64,000 bases of DNA from Natrinema sp046097095 (GTDB lineage: Archaea; Halobacteriota; Halobacteria; Halobacteriales; Natrialbaceae), in the NCBI RefSeq assembly GCF_046097095.1, contig NZ_CP175698.1, positions 496,001 through 560,000 of the forward strand, in the 5' to 3' direction. A program made the translations under genes and the position numbers. Under the pieces are notes generated by a model. It did not search any database, was not told the DNA's origin, and saw only the letters and a list, made by a program, of their open reading frames with translations. Shown piece after piece: positions 18,130-27,368 of this stretch. How positions within the stretch are numbered: position 1 is the stretch's first letter; each line of letters starts with the position of its first letter.

Positions 18130-18882
18130 ATGGAGAGCCACTACGAGGCCCTCGGGCTGTCGCCGGACGCCGACGAGCAGGCAGTGCGGCGGGCCTACCG
18201 GACCCTGCTGAAGGAACATCATCCGGATCAGGGCGGCTCTCGAGAACGGTTTCTGCAGATTCGGGAAGCCTACGAGGAAATCATCGGCGAGCGAGCGCCG
18301 AACGAGCGCGAACCGGACGGCAGTGCGATCACCCAGGGGAACGGCGGGACACGACAGCGGTCTCGGCCGACCTACGACCCCGACGACCGTGATCTGGGTG
18401 GTGACCGCGAACTGACGGTCAGCGGCGAGTATCTCACGCTAACGCTGGCCGGCCTCGTCCACGGCGTCGATCTCGAGGCGCTGGTCGACAGTCCCGTCAC
18501 CGCCGCGACGACGCGGACGGGCGCGTTCTTCCGTGTCCGTAATACGAGCGAGCACACCCTCACCTGGCAGGGGAAGACGAACACGAACTTTTTCGGCGAC
18601 GACGGGTTCCTCTACGAGGGCTCGAGCATCGTCGCGCCCCACGCCACTGACCTCCCCGATCGGTGGACCGGCACTGACGTCGACGTCCCGCCCGGCCACG
18701 CGGTCGACGGCGTCGTCATCGCCCAGGAGATTCCCGACGGCGTCACCATCGATCAGGTCATGTACACCCAGCACGTCCCCGACGAGGATTCGAACGGGTC
18801 CGAAGACACCGAGCGGTACCTCTTCGAACTGAAGCCGCTCGTCCGCGAGCGGCTCAATCGCGTGCCGTTCGAGCGAGACTGA
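18130..18882 (+). CDS. J-domain protein with C-terminal beta-rich domain
   Basis: A 250-residue protein. Residues 1-60 form a J domain with the HPD tripeptide at 31-33, the signature that stimulates an Hsp70 (DnaK) ATPase. After a polar linker, residues about 95-245 form a separate domain with patterns such as FFRVRNTSEHTLTWQGK and PPGHAVDGVVIAQEIP, suggestive of a DUF4352-like immunoglobulin fold. It lacks the Gly/Phe and zinc-finger regions of DnaJ, so it is a specialised type III J protein. The client is unknown. Confidence 0.85.
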   Translation: MESHYEALGLSPDADEQAVRRAYRTLLKEHHPDQGGSRERFLQIREAYEEIIGERAPNEREPDGSAITQGNGGTRQRSRPTYDPDDRDLGGDRELTVSGEYLTLTLAGLVHGVDLEALVDSPVTAATTRTGAFFRVRNTSEHTLTWQGKTNTNFFGDDGFLYEGSSIVAPHATDLPDRWTGTDVDVPPGHAVDGVVIAQEIPDGVTIDQVMYTQHVPDEDSNGSEDTERYLFELKPLVRERLNRVPFERD

Positions 18883-19001
18883 GACGCCGGTCGTTTCCGC
18901 ATCCTCGAGTTCTTGCTCCGAACGACACCCCCCTCGAGGCAGGCCGCCGTCACCGTGGCAGAACAACAAGCGTGATACGGCGGTGCTCCTAACGTCCGAT
19001 A

Positions 19002-19604
19002 ATGGCAACCGCTGACATGAGACGGCGGCTCCGCGAACGGCCGATGGGCGTAACGATCCTCCTCTCGATCGTCGGATACGCGCTGGTGCTCGGAACGTTC
19101 CTGCTGGACGTGCCGATCTACCCCGACCTCACGCGCGGGCAGATCAACCTGCTGACCCACGCGATCGCCGTCATCAACACGACGGCGACGATCCTGCTCG
19201 CAAGCGGCTGGTACTGGATTCGCGCGGGCGAGATCCGGAAACACCAGCTATCGATGGTCGGCGCGTTCGTCCTGATCTTGCTGTTTCTGGTCGTCTACCT
19301 GTTCAAGGTCGGCGGCGGCGGCGAGAAACACTTCGTCGGCCCCGATATCGTCTACTACCCGTACCTCATCATGCTGGCGATCCATATCATCCTCTCGGTC
19401 GTCTCCGTCCCGGTGGTCCTCTACGCGCTTGTCCTCGGCCTGACTCACACCCCTGCCGAACTCCGGACGACGCCTCACGCGCGGATCGGCCGGATCGCCG
19501 CGAGCGCATGGATCCTGAGTCTGACCCTCGGCGTCATCACCTACGTCTTGCTCAACCACGCCTACAGCTACGAGTTCGCAACACTGCTCGTGCCCGTCCT
19601 GTAG
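19002..19604 (+). CDS. DUF420 family membrane protein
   Basis: A 200-residue protein with five or six membrane helices. It shows the conserved histidines of the family in LLTHAIAVINT, EIRKHQLSMVG and LAIHIILSV, suggesting metal or haem-copper related chemistry. DUF420 proteins often occur with cytochrome oxidase assembly genes, but none is nearby here. The ATG at 19002 is used; MRRRLRERPMGV five codons later is an alternative. Confidence 0.85.
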   Translation: MATADMRRRLRERPMGVTILLSIVGYALVLGTFLLDVPIYPDLTRGQINLLTHAIAVINTTATILLASGWYWIRAGEIRKHQLSMVGAFVLILLFLVVYLFKVGGGGEKHFVGPDIVYYPYLIMLAIHIILSVVSVPVVLYALVLGLTHTPAELRTTPHARIGRIAASAWILSLTLGVITYVLLNHAYSYEFATLLVPVL

Positions 19605-19650
19605 TGTCCCGATAAGTTATCCCGCGGGCGCTCGTACTCCCGTCTAACGA

Positions 19651-20550
19651 ATGCAATTCGTCGAAGAAATCGTCGTGGACGAGTTTCTCCCGACCGTTCG
19701 GTCGCTACTCGCTAGTAACCTGCGTGACCGGGGGCTCACCCAAAGCGACGTGGCCGACGTGCTCGGAATCAGCCAGAGTGCCGTCTCGAAGTACGCCCAC
19801 GGCGACGTGACCGTCAACGACCGCATCGCCGATGATGACCGCGTTTGCGACCTCGTCGACGATCTCGGCGCAGGACTCGCAGCCGGTGACATCTCGCCAG
19901 TCCAGGCGCTGATCGAACTCGAGGTGTTAATCCGCGACCTAGAGTCCGGCGGCGACCTCCTCGCACAGCTCCACGAGGAAGCAGTGCCGGAACTCGCCGA
20001 TCACGGCTCCGGGTTCCGGGTTCACGATCCCGAGAGCGAGCCACGGGCCAGCGAACGCGTCCTCTCGTCGGTCCGCCAGGGGCTGAGCAGCCTCGAGACC
20101 GCGAGCGGGTTCTCGGGGCTGATCCCGGCGGTCGGCTCGAACCTGGTCGCCTGCACGCCGGACGCCGGAGGCGTCGACGACGTCGCGGGCGTCCCCGGCC
20201 GGATCTTCGACGTGAAGGGACAGACGACCGTTCCCGCGGCCCCCGAGTTCGGCGTCTCCGAACACGTCGCGCGGGTGCTGCTGGCCGCGCGTCGCCACGG
20301 GGCCGACGTCTCGGCGGCCATCAACATCCGGTACGACGCGGACCTGATCGACGACCTGACCGAGGCCGGCCACGTCGCCGCCGAGTTCGACGAGTCGGGC
20401 GACGTGGCCTCGAGCGTCGGCGCGGCGATCGAGGAGGAACCAGCGGCGACCGTGCTGTATCAGACCGGCGGGATGGGCATCGAGCCGCTCATCTACGTCC
20501 TCGACCGGGACGCACAGTCGGTCGCGGATACGATTCGGGCACTCATCTGA
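19651..20550 (+). CDS. thiR: ThiN-domain transcriptional regulator of thiamine genes
   Basis: A 299-residue protein with an N-terminal helix-turn-helix (LTQSDVADVLGISQSAVSKY, about 29-48) and a C-terminal ThiN domain (about 130-299) containing GRIFDVKGQ and YQTGGMGIEPLIYV. It lacks a ThiD kinase domain, matching the haloarchaeal repressor class ThiR, in which ThiN senses thiamine phosphates and controls thiamine biosynthesis and transport genes. A thi4 gene lies 5.6 kb away at 26.1-27.0 kb. The methyltransferase starts 12 bases downstream and may share the transcript. Confidence 0.88.
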   Translation: MQFVEEIVVDEFLPTVRSLLASNLRDRGLTQSDVADVLGISQSAVSKYAHGDVTVNDRIADDDRVCDLVDDLGAGLAAGDISPVQALIELEVLIRDLESGGDLLAQLHEEAVPELADHGSGFRVHDPESEPRASERVLSSVRQGLSSLETASGFSGLIPAVGSNLVACTPDAGGVDDVAGVPGRIFDVKGQTTVPAAPEFGVSEHVARVLLAARRHGADVSAAINIRYDADLIDDLTEAGHVAAEFDESGDVASSVGAAIEEEPAATVLYQTGGMGIEPLIYVLDRDAQSVADTIRALI

Positions 20551-20562
20551 ACCCGCAGGCGG

Positions 20563-21267
20563 ATGACGACCGAATCCGCCCAGGAGTTCTACGGCCGCTG
20601 GGCCCGCCTCTACGATCTGATCGCGCGCCGAACGCCCGGCATCGCTCGTCTCCGCCGGCGAGCGGCCGCCGCCTGCCGCCTCGAGCCCGGCGACACCGTC
20701 GTCGAGATGGGGTGTGGAACCGGTGCAAACCTCCCCTTCCTCCGCGAGCGGGTCGGCCCGGACGGGACCGTGATCGGGATCGACTTCACTCGCCCCGTCC
20801 TCGAGCGAGCACGCGCGGCCACCGCCGCGTACGACAACGTCCACGTCCTGCAGGGCGACGCGACGCAGCCGCCAATCGGGGCCGCGCTCAAGGGCGTGGG
20901 GGGTGTGGACGGCGAGATCGACGCCGTCCTCGCGACCTTCGTCGTCGGCATGCTCGCAGATCCGGCCGACGCGGTCGACGACTGGTGCGATCTCGTCGGT
21001 CCCGACGGCACCGTCGTCCTCGCCAACGCGGCGCGCAGCGACGAGTGGTACGCGCCACCGATAAATGCCGTCTTCCGGGCGATCGTCGTCCTCTCGACGC
21101 CGCCGACGACGCAACTGCGCTACGAGAACGAGCCCTACGTTCGGCTCGACGAGAAGATCGACGCCGCCCACGCCCGCCTCCGCGAGCGCGCCGTCGCCGT
21201 CGCGGACGAAACCCGCGTCTTCGGCGTCGTTCGGGTGACCGGTGGCGTCCTCGAGCAAGAGACGTAG
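20563..21267 (+). CDS. Class I SAM-dependent methyltransferase
   Basis: A 234-residue protein with the SAM-binding motif VVEMGCGTGANLPFL near residues 46-60, an acidic residue in IGIDFTRPVLERA closing strand 2, and QGDATQPP for motif III. The N-terminus YGRWARLYD resembles the UbiE/Methyltransf_11 group. The substrate cannot be inferred. It follows thiR by 12 bases, suggesting co-transcription without an obvious functional link. Confidence 0.88.
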   Translation: MTTESAQEFYGRWARLYDLIARRTPGIARLRRRAAAACRLEPGDTVVEMGCGTGANLPFLRERVGPDGTVIGIDFTRPVLERARAATAAYDNVHVLQGDATQPPIGAALKGVGGVDGEIDAVLATFVVGMLADPADAVDDWCDLVGPDGTVVLANAARSDEWYAPPINAVFRAIVVLSTPPTTQLRYENEPYVRLDEKIDAAHARLRERAVAVADETRVFGVVRVTGGVLEQET

Positions 21268-21295
21268 CTTCGGTAAGCCGCCTTACCGACCCCCA

Positions 21296-21706
21296 CTATG
21301 CCACGGCCTCGAGGCCCTCGTACTCCCGGATCCGCTGGGCCATCTCGTCGGGAATCGGACCCGGCCGCTTCGTCTCGGGATCGACGTGGACGATCGTCGT
21401 CTCGGCCGTCGCCGCTACGTCGCCGTCGACGCGGATCTCGTAGGCCATCGTGCAACTCGAGTCGCCGAGTTCGGTCACCGAGAGTGCGACCGTGGGCTCG
21501 TCGTCTGCGGTGATCGGGCGCTCGTAGGAAATCTCGAGCGCGGCGATGACGAAGGAAATCTCCTCGTCTGCGAGTCCGGCCACGTCCCGGAGATAGGCGG
21601 TCCGACCCGCCTCGAGGTAGCTCGCGTAGACGGCGTGGTTGACGTGGTTCATCGGATCTAAATCGCGGTAGCGAACGGGAACGTCGACGGTAAACTCGAC
21701 ACTCAT
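21296..21706 (-). CDS. Acyl-CoA thioesterase, hotdog fold (4HBT type)
   Basis: A 136-residue single hotdog domain with the active-site motif RYRDLDPMNHVNHAVY near residues 12-27, where Asp17 is the likely catalytic residue. Such enzymes hydrolyse acyl-CoA thioesters in the cytoplasm. The chain-length or aromatic preference cannot be read from the sequence. It is convergent with the methyltransferase. Confidence 0.88.
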   Translation of the reverse strand: MSVEFTVDVPVRYRDLDPMNHVNHAVYASYLEAGRTAYLRDVAGLADEEISFVIAALEISYERPITADDEPTVALSVTELGDSSCTMAYEIRVDGDVAATAETTIVHVDPETKRPGPIPDEMAQRIREYEGLEAVA

Positions 21707-21904
21707 TGTACGTTGTCCGAGATGGCTGGGACAAAAGTACGCACCGGTTCGAGACGGCGACGCCGTCGAACGCGTCGACCGTAAGCGCCGCCGATCGGTC
21801 GTCGGCGGTGGACTTTGCCACCGACGATCCGCGAGCGAGTCGTGTGGGTCGTCGGAGCGCGATTGATGACTACCGACAATTGGCGAGCGTCTCGCGACGC
21901 CGGC

Positions 21905-23236
21905 TCACAGCAGTTCGGCGGCTTCGGACGCCACCTCGGCGTTGACGAACGCGATGATCCGATCGCCGGTCTGGACGATCCTGCTTTCACGCGGCGTCTG
22001 GAGTTGCCCGTTGCGGATAATCGCGCCGATAACGACGCCGGTCGGAAGTTCGGACGCCGCGGTCTTGAGGGTTTTACCGGTCAGTTCGCTCTCTTCGTCG
22101 ATCACGACCTCGAGGACTTCGGCGTTGTCGTGTTCGAAAATGCCGATGTTCTCCGGTCTGGACCCGTAGATCACCTGAAGTATCTTCCCGGCGATGATGT
22201 CTTCGGGGTGGACGACGACGTCGAGTCCCGTCTCCTCGAAGAGGTCCACGACCGTGGGGTCGTTGACGACGGCCGCCGTCTTGGCGACGGCCTGTTCGCT
22301 GGCTAACTGCGCGAGCAGGTAGTTCGTATCGTCGTCGACCGCGCCGACGACCAGGTCGGCGTTCGTGAGAACGTCCGGCTCGAACCGACCGGGGTCCGTC
22401 GCGTCGGCGTTGCGAGACGACACTCCGCGCAGTTGCGTCGTGAGTCCGACCGCCTGATCCGGATCGCGCTCGACGACCTGTGGCGTCCACCCGCGGGCTT
22501 CGAACTGGTGGGCGATCTGATATCCTACCACGTCGTCTCCGACGATGACGATGTTACTGTCGGCGTCGAGACTGGGACGCGGGGTGATGTCCTCTGCGAA
22601 CTGCCGAACGCCGTGAAGGCTGCCGATGACGATGAGCCGGTCGCCGGCTCGAATAACGGTGTCTCCCTCGGGTGTGAGGATGTCGTCGCCACGGAGGAGT
22701 GCAACGAACGTCGCCGACGGATAGTGGTCCGTCTCCGCGATGCGCTGGCCGGCCACCGGCATGTCGTCGTCGATCACGAACTCGGCGACTTCCACTCGCC
22801 CGTCGGCGAAGGTCTCGACGCCCTCTGCACCCGAGAGCGCGACGGTCTGGACGACGGCCTCGGCGGCGAGCACGTCGATACAGAGCATCGTATCGACGTT
22901 GAGTCTACCGTCGAGCGATTGCCAGGTCCGGTAGAGTCCGATGTCCTTGACGCGGGCGATGGTGTGTGGGTCGCCAGCGCGTTTGGCCGCGTTGCAGACC
23001 ATGACGTTGGCCGCGTCGCTATCGGTGCTCGCCACGACGATCTCCGCTCGCTCGATGCCGGCCTCGCGAAGCGTGGACACCGAGCGGCCGTCGCCGACGA
23101 TACCTGAGACGTCGAGTCGCGTCGTGAGATCATCGATCCGATCTGCATCTCGGTCGATGACCGTCACGTCGTAGTCCGCCGCAAGGTCGAGCGCGATGTT
23201 GGAACCGACATCGCCGGCACCGATAATGAGAATCAT
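21905..23236 (-). CDS. trkA: Potassium uptake regulatory protein TrkA
   Basis: A 443-residue peripheral membrane regulator built as two RCK units: NAD-binding TrkA_N (1-120), TrkA_C (about 135-220), then a second TrkA_N (about 230-350) and TrkA_C (365-443). The first Rossmann motif is ILIIGAGDVGSN and the second VIVGDDVVGYQ-like. It would gate a TrkH/KtrB channel in response to NAD(H) or ATP, but no channel gene is adjacent. I chose the ATG at 23236 over a GTG four codons upstream because MILIIGAG is the family's usual beginning. Confidence 0.92.
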   Translation of the reverse strand: MILIIGAGDVGSNIALDLAADYDVTVIDRDADRIDDLTTRLDVSGIVGDGRSVSTLREAGIERAEIVVASTDSDAANVMVCNAAKRAGDPHTIARVKDIGLYRTWQSLDGRLNVDTMLCIDVLAAEAVVQTVALSGAEGVETFADGRVEVAEFVIDDDMPVAGQRIAETDHYPSATFVALLRGDDILTPEGDTVIRAGDRLIVIGSLHGVRQFAEDITPRPSLDADSNIVIVGDDVVGYQIAHQFEARGWTPQVVERDPDQAVGLTTQLRGVSSRNADATDPGRFEPDVLTNADLVVGAVDDDTNYLLAQLASEQAVAKTAAVVNDPTVVDLFEETGLDVVVHPEDIIAGKILQVIYGSRPENIGIFEHDNAEVLEVVIDEESELTGKTLKTAASELPTGVVIGAIIRNGQLQTPRESRIVQTGDRIIAFVNAEVASEAAELL

Positions 23237-23408
23237 GTGCGTTCCCACGGTACATAACCACCGTTGCGGTTGTAAATCTTGTAGGTATTCGCAGGCTGCT
23301 CACCGTTCGAACGACAACGCCGTCACGACCGGCGGGGACGACCGACACGCTGCGAGGAGCGTCGCGCCGAACGGTCCGGCAGAGCGCGAAATCGGCGCGC
23401 GAGCCGTC

Positions 23409-24173
23409 TCAGCTCTCGTACAACTGCGCGTGTTCGCCACAGAATTCCGGCTCGCGGAGTTGCGCGTCGATCAGGTCCTCCTGGTAGTGGGCATTAAAGA
23501 GCCGACAGCCGGCTCGATCGCAGAACGACTCGCCGGTCTCGAGGTAGTGGTACGCCTGTAGCACGTAGCCCATCAGCGCGTCGGTGGTTCGCGGGTCGTT
23601 CTCGACCAGAAAGTCGCCCTCGACCTGATTCTCAAGGACTTCTCGCGGCGGCGCGTCGCCCGACAGCAGGGCGTGGCGCTGCTTTTCCTTGTAGTATTCC
23701 TCGGGCTTTGCAGGGGCCTCGTAAAGCCCAGGCACCGAAAGCAGCGCCGGCTGGCCGAGGACGGTCACGCGCTTGTGCCACCGGCCGTCGTGGTCGCCCC
23801 AGGTTCCGATCGCTCGGTCGAGGAGCGCCACGTGCAGCGTCTCGAGGACACGTTCTTCGGCGGGCAACGCGGCGTTGAGCGCCCGCTGGACCGCCGCACC
23901 GTCGTAGAGGACGCCGCCCTCACGCTCGGGAGCCTCGAGGGCGCGTTCCTCGTAGCGGATCGTCCCCAGCATCGTGTTACCGGTCTCGCGCTCGTATGGC
24001 GAGGGTACGCGAGCCTCGGCGAATCGCTCGGCGAGGTCATCCGTCCGATGGACCTCGAGGAATCGGTCGCGAACCGAGACCGTCGCGTCGACGCGCTCCT
24101 CGAGCCAGTCGGCCGATTCGGCGACGTCGACGACGGTCGTGGGTGCGCGATAGCAGATGACTCGATCGACCAT
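23409..24173 (-). CDS. Uncharacterised haloarchaeal protein with C-terminal Cys/His motif
   Basis: A 254-residue soluble protein I do not recognise with certainty. The N-terminal part (ICYRAPTTVVDVAESADWL) and a middle region with DHDGRWHKRVTVLGQPALLS are conserved-looking. The C-terminus has CDRAGCRLFNAHYQEDLI, then EPEFCGEHAQLY, giving a possible C-x4-C...C-x2-H metal site. A similar tail occurs in archaeal families annotated as putative metallopeptidases (DUF6775/DUF7001-like), but I see no HExxH-type motif. The start MVDRVICYR at 24173 is used. Confidence 0.65.
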   Translation of the reverse strand: MVDRVICYRAPTTVVDVAESADWLEERVDATVSVRDRFLEVHRTDDLAERFAEARVPSPYERETGNTMLGTIRYEERALEAPEREGGVLYDGAAVQRALNAALPAEERVLETLHVALLDRAIGTWGDHDGRWHKRVTVLGQPALLSVPGLYEAPAKPEEYYKEKQRHALLSGDAPPREVLENQVEGDFLVENDPRTTDALMGYVLQAYHYLETGESFCDRAGCRLFNAHYQEDLIDAQLREPEFCGEHAQLYES

Positions 24174-24325
24174 GTGTGAATAAGTGGTACCACCGGGTGA
24201 AACGCTTGCGGTCCCTCGAACGGACGCCGCGACGCACCGCATCGAAATCGAGGCGGTCGAACGGACGGTCGCGACGGCATTCCGGCCGAAAGTAGTAACC
24301 CAGCCCAGTTTGACTATCACATCTG

Positions 24326-26074
24326 ATGTGGTATCTGGCGCATCTCGCGGGACTGGTTCTGACGGCGGTCGTTTCAGTGGCGGTCGCGTCGTGGGTGCAC
24401 CGACAGACGCACGATCGCGCCGGAACGGTGATGATCGTTCTGCTGTCGGCACACGCGCTGCAAGCGATGCTCGCAACGGTCCAGTTGCTGAGTTCGAGTC
24501 CCGCGGCCCAGCTGTTCTGGTATCGGCTGTGGTACGCCGTCGGCCTCGTGAATCCCATTATCTGGTTTCTGTTGGCGATCTACTACACGGGACGGGAGTA
24601 CTGGCTGACGAAACCAGTGTGGGCGCTGTTGCTCGCAAGCCCGATCGCGCCCGTCGCGCTGTGGTTCGCCAATCCCGGCGGACTCATGGTCAGCGAATTC
24701 GTTGTCCACACCGAACCGTTCTACTACGTACAGGCCGCGTTCACCGACGCCAGCGTCTGGATGGTCGGCCTGATCAACGTCTACACGGTCTTCGGGGCCG
24801 GCCTCTTCTTCCAGCTATTTCTGTTCACGGAGCGCAGCACTCGGTGGCAGGCAGCCGCGGTGTTGGCCGGGATGCTGTCGATCTACGTTTCGACGATACT
24901 CTCCCAGGTGAGCTTCGTCCCGGCACCCGGATTCCCGTACGGATTGTTCGGCGGTGGCGTTTACGGCATTATTATCGCCGTGGGACTGTTTCGGACTCGG
25001 ATGTTCGCGGTGGCACCGCTGGCCCGGGACGCGATCTTCGAATCGCTCGAGGACGCGATTCTGGTCGTCGACGGTAGGCGGACGATCGTCGACTTCAACG
25101 ACCGAGCCGGTGATCTCTTCTCCGACCTCGACGACTACGTCGGCTGTACGCTCGGCGACGTCTATCCGTCGTTGGTGCAACCGGCGGACGCACCGACGGC
25201 CGACGGCGGCGGCGCGGCGGCGATCGTCGAGCGTGTCGAAGGGACCCTCGACTCGCCGTTCGCGGGAACGGTACGCGTCTCCGCCGACGGCGAAACCCGC
25301 ACCCTGCGGATCGGCGTCTCGGCGATCACGAGCGGCGGGGAACCGCGAGGATACGCGCTGATCATGCGAGACGTCTCCGAACTCGAGGCGTATGCGGCCG
25401 AACTCGAGCGGAAGACGGACCGACTCGAGCAGTTCGCCAGCGTCCTGTCACACGATCTCCGAAACCCGGTTGCGGTCGCGATCGGCTACGCCCAACAGGC
25501 CCAGTCGACCGGCGAGCTCGAGTACATAGACGACGTGCTCGTCGCGCTCGACCGCATCGAGGACACCATCGACGATCTGCTGGTGCTCTCGCAGGAGGGG
25601 GAATCGATCGACGAGCTCGAGCCCGTGGCGCTTCGCGATGTCGCTGCGGACGCGTGGACGACCAGCGATACCGGCGAGGCGGCTTTCGAGAACGAACTCG
25701 AGGCCGACGCGCTGGTCCGTGCCGATCCCTCGCGGTTGCAGACGCTGTTCGAGAACCTGTTTCGCAACGCGGTCGATCACGGCGGTGAAACGGTTCGGGT
25801 CGGCCCGTTACGAACTGGGTTTTACGTCGCTGACGACGGGCCGGGCATCCCCGCGGACGAACGCGATCGCGTGTTCGAGTACGGGTATTCGTCGGACGGA
25901 GGAACGGGACTGGGGCTGGCGATCGTCGCCTCAATCGCCGACGCCCACGGCTGGTCGCTGTCGATCGGCGAGAGCGACGCCGACGGTGCCCGAGTCGATA
26001 TCGAAGAGACGGAACGCGTCTCGTCCGACGAGCGTCTCCCTCGCGGAGAGACGACGACCGGTTCGAGCGGATAA
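24326..26074 (+). CDS. Sensor histidine kinase with 7TM N-terminus and PAS domain
   Basis: A 582-residue protein: seven membrane helices (about 1-225, histidine kinase N-terminal 7TM region), a PAS domain (235-350) and a HisKA dimerisation helix with the phospho-acceptor His376 in SVLSHDLRNPVAVAIGYAQ. The ATPase domain follows, with the N box FENLFRNAVDHGG, G1 DDGPGIP and G2 GTGLGLAIV. It would sense a membrane or small-molecule signal and phosphorylate a response regulator, none of which is adjacent. The haloarchaeal linker LEAYAAELERKTDRLEQF is typical. Confidence 0.93.
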   Translation: MWYLAHLAGLVLTAVVSVAVASWVHRQTHDRAGTVMIVLLSAHALQAMLATVQLLSSSPAAQLFWYRLWYAVGLVNPIIWFLLAIYYTGREYWLTKPVWALLLASPIAPVALWFANPGGLMVSEFVVHTEPFYYVQAAFTDASVWMVGLINVYTVFGAGLFFQLFLFTERSTRWQAAAVLAGMLSIYVSTILSQVSFVPAPGFPYGLFGGGVYGIIIAVGLFRTRMFAVAPLARDAIFESLEDAILVVDGRRTIVDFNDRAGDLFSDLDDYVGCTLGDVYPSLVQPADAPTADGGGAAAIVERVEGTLDSPFAGTVRVSADGETRTLRIGVSAITSGGEPRGYALIMRDVSELEAYAAELERKTDRLEQFASVLSHDLRNPVAVAIGYAQQAQSTGELEYIDDVLVALDRIEDTIDDLLVLSQEGESIDELEPVALRDVAADAWTTSDTGEAAFENELEADALVRADPSRLQTLFENLFRNAVDHGGETVRVGPLRTGFYVADDGPGIPADERDRVFEYGYSSDGGTGLGLAIVASIADAHGWSLSIGESDADGARVDIEETERVSSDERLPRGETTTGSSG

Positions 26075-26114
26075 GTAACGCGACGGACTCGAAACCGCCG
26101 ACGGATCGGGTCGC

Positions 26115-27044
26115 TCAGTCGTCGGCTGGTGCGGCCCGCGAGGTCAGTTCGACGGGCTCGGCGTCGACCTCGAGTTCGTCGAGCGCGACCTGCGCGGCGC
26201 GCTTGCCCGAGACGAGCATGGCACCGAATGTCGGGCCCATCCGCGGCAGGCCGTAGGTCGTCGCGGTCGCCATCCCGGTGGCGATCAGGCCCTCGTGGAC
26301 GAGGCCGGTGTGTTCGACGACGGCGTCCTCGGACTTGCCGACCCACATCGAGTCGTGGCCCGGCGAGTCGTGGCCCGGTGCGCCATAGCTGTCGTCGCCG
26401 GTCTGGTCCATCCCCGTCGCGGACTCCTCGGCGTCGGCGATGCCGGGGGCGTCCAAGACGCCGCGCTCGTCGAGTTTCTTGACCGCCATCGCGTCGTGGC
26501 CGGTGGCGTCGATGACCAGATCGGCCTCGACGGCGATCGGGTCGACGCAGGTGATCTCGCGGGGCAGCGCGTGGACCGGCGTCCAGTTCATCACGATCCC
26601 CGAGACCTTGTGGTCCTCGCGGATGACGATGTCGGTGAACTCGGTCATGTTCTGCATCTTCGCCCCCGCGTCGCAGGCGGCCTTGATCAACCCGGAACAG
26701 GCCTCGGGCCCGTTCGCGATGTAGAGGCCTTCGCTGTCTTGGGACTGTTTGTACGATACCTCGAGTTCGTCGAGAACCTGCTGGGCGGGATCCCGGACCG
26801 TGACCTTGTTCATCAGGAAGCCCCCGAGCCAGAAGCCGCCGCCGAGGTAGTTGTTCTTCTCGACGACCATTACCTTCACGCCGCGCTCGGAGAGTTCCTT
26901 CGCCGCGGTGAGCCCCGAGGGGCCGCCGCCGACGATGATCACGTCCGAGTCCGAGAAGTCCATGAACTCCTCGGTCCACTCCTGTCCGATCGCGCGAGTG
27001 ACGTCTGCTTCACCGACCTGACTGAACTGCTCGAAGTCGCTCAT
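26115..27044 (-). CDS. thi4: Thiazole synthase Thi4 family, cysteine type
   Basis: A 309-residue FAD/NAD-fold enzyme forming the thiazole moiety of thiamine from NAD and glycine. The dinucleotide motif VIIVGGGPSGLTAAKEL lies near residues 36-52. GGGFWLGGFLMNK and the late GPTFGAMLVSGKRAA are Thi4 signatures. Cys166 in PREITCVDPIAV sits where yeast and Haloferax Thi4 carry the sulfur-donating cysteine, implying a single-turnover (suicide) enzyme rather than the sulfide-using His form of methanogens. An acidic insert near 205-235 is halophile-like. ThiR at 19.7 kb is its plausible regulator. Confidence 0.9.
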   Translation of the reverse strand: MSDFEQFSQVGEADVTRAIGQEWTEEFMDFSDSDVIIVGGGPSGLTAAKELSERGVKVMVVEKNNYLGGGFWLGGFLMNKVTVRDPAQQVLDELEVSYKQSQDSEGLYIANGPEACSGLIKAACDAGAKMQNMTEFTDIVIREDHKVSGIVMNWTPVHALPREITCVDPIAVEADLVIDATGHDAMAVKKLDERGVLDAPGIADAEESATGMDQTGDDSYGAPGHDSPGHDSMWVGKSEDAVVEHTGLVHEGLIATGMATATTYGLPRMGPTFGAMLVSGKRAAQVALDELEVDAEPVELTSRAAPADD

Positions 27045-27368
27045 ACAACCGGGTAGTAGTAGCCTGTGGTGAAAAGTCTATCGCGATGGCTGCTGAGTTT
27101 CGCTCATCCTTCAGAAGCAGTTCCGACGAGTGACTGCTCGAGGGAGCGGTCGGGCGTTAGCGTCGATTACTCTATATGACTGTGCCGGTTGAATGGTCTT
27201 ATACCGCCATCGTCTTGCCAGACTACCTCCAAGATGCTCCTTCGCAGTGATCTCTTCTCCCGCGATTCCGAGCCAATGAAGTTATACTATTCTACTATCT
27301 CACTTTATTACACCACTAATTAAATTCGTTATATTTATAATAGTTAGTGGCGCATATTAGGTTGCAAT
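27045..27368. other. AT-rich intergenic leader of the halocin-like locus
   Basis: 324 bases that turn sharply AT-rich after about 27270, unlike the rest of the window. A 24-codon open frame (27176-27250; MTVPVEWSYTAIVLPDYLQD, then APSQ) reads as protein-like and may be a relic or a small gene, but no family is recognisable. The 3' part holds the TATA box of the downstream gene. Confidence 0.5.
27334..27341 (+). promoter_or_regulatory. TATA box of the halocin-like precursor gene
   Basis: TTTATAAT is centred about 31 bases before the ATG at 27369, so transcription should begin only a few bases before or at the start codon (a nearly leaderless mRNA). No Shine-Dalgarno sequence precedes the ATG. 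Confidence 0.6.
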
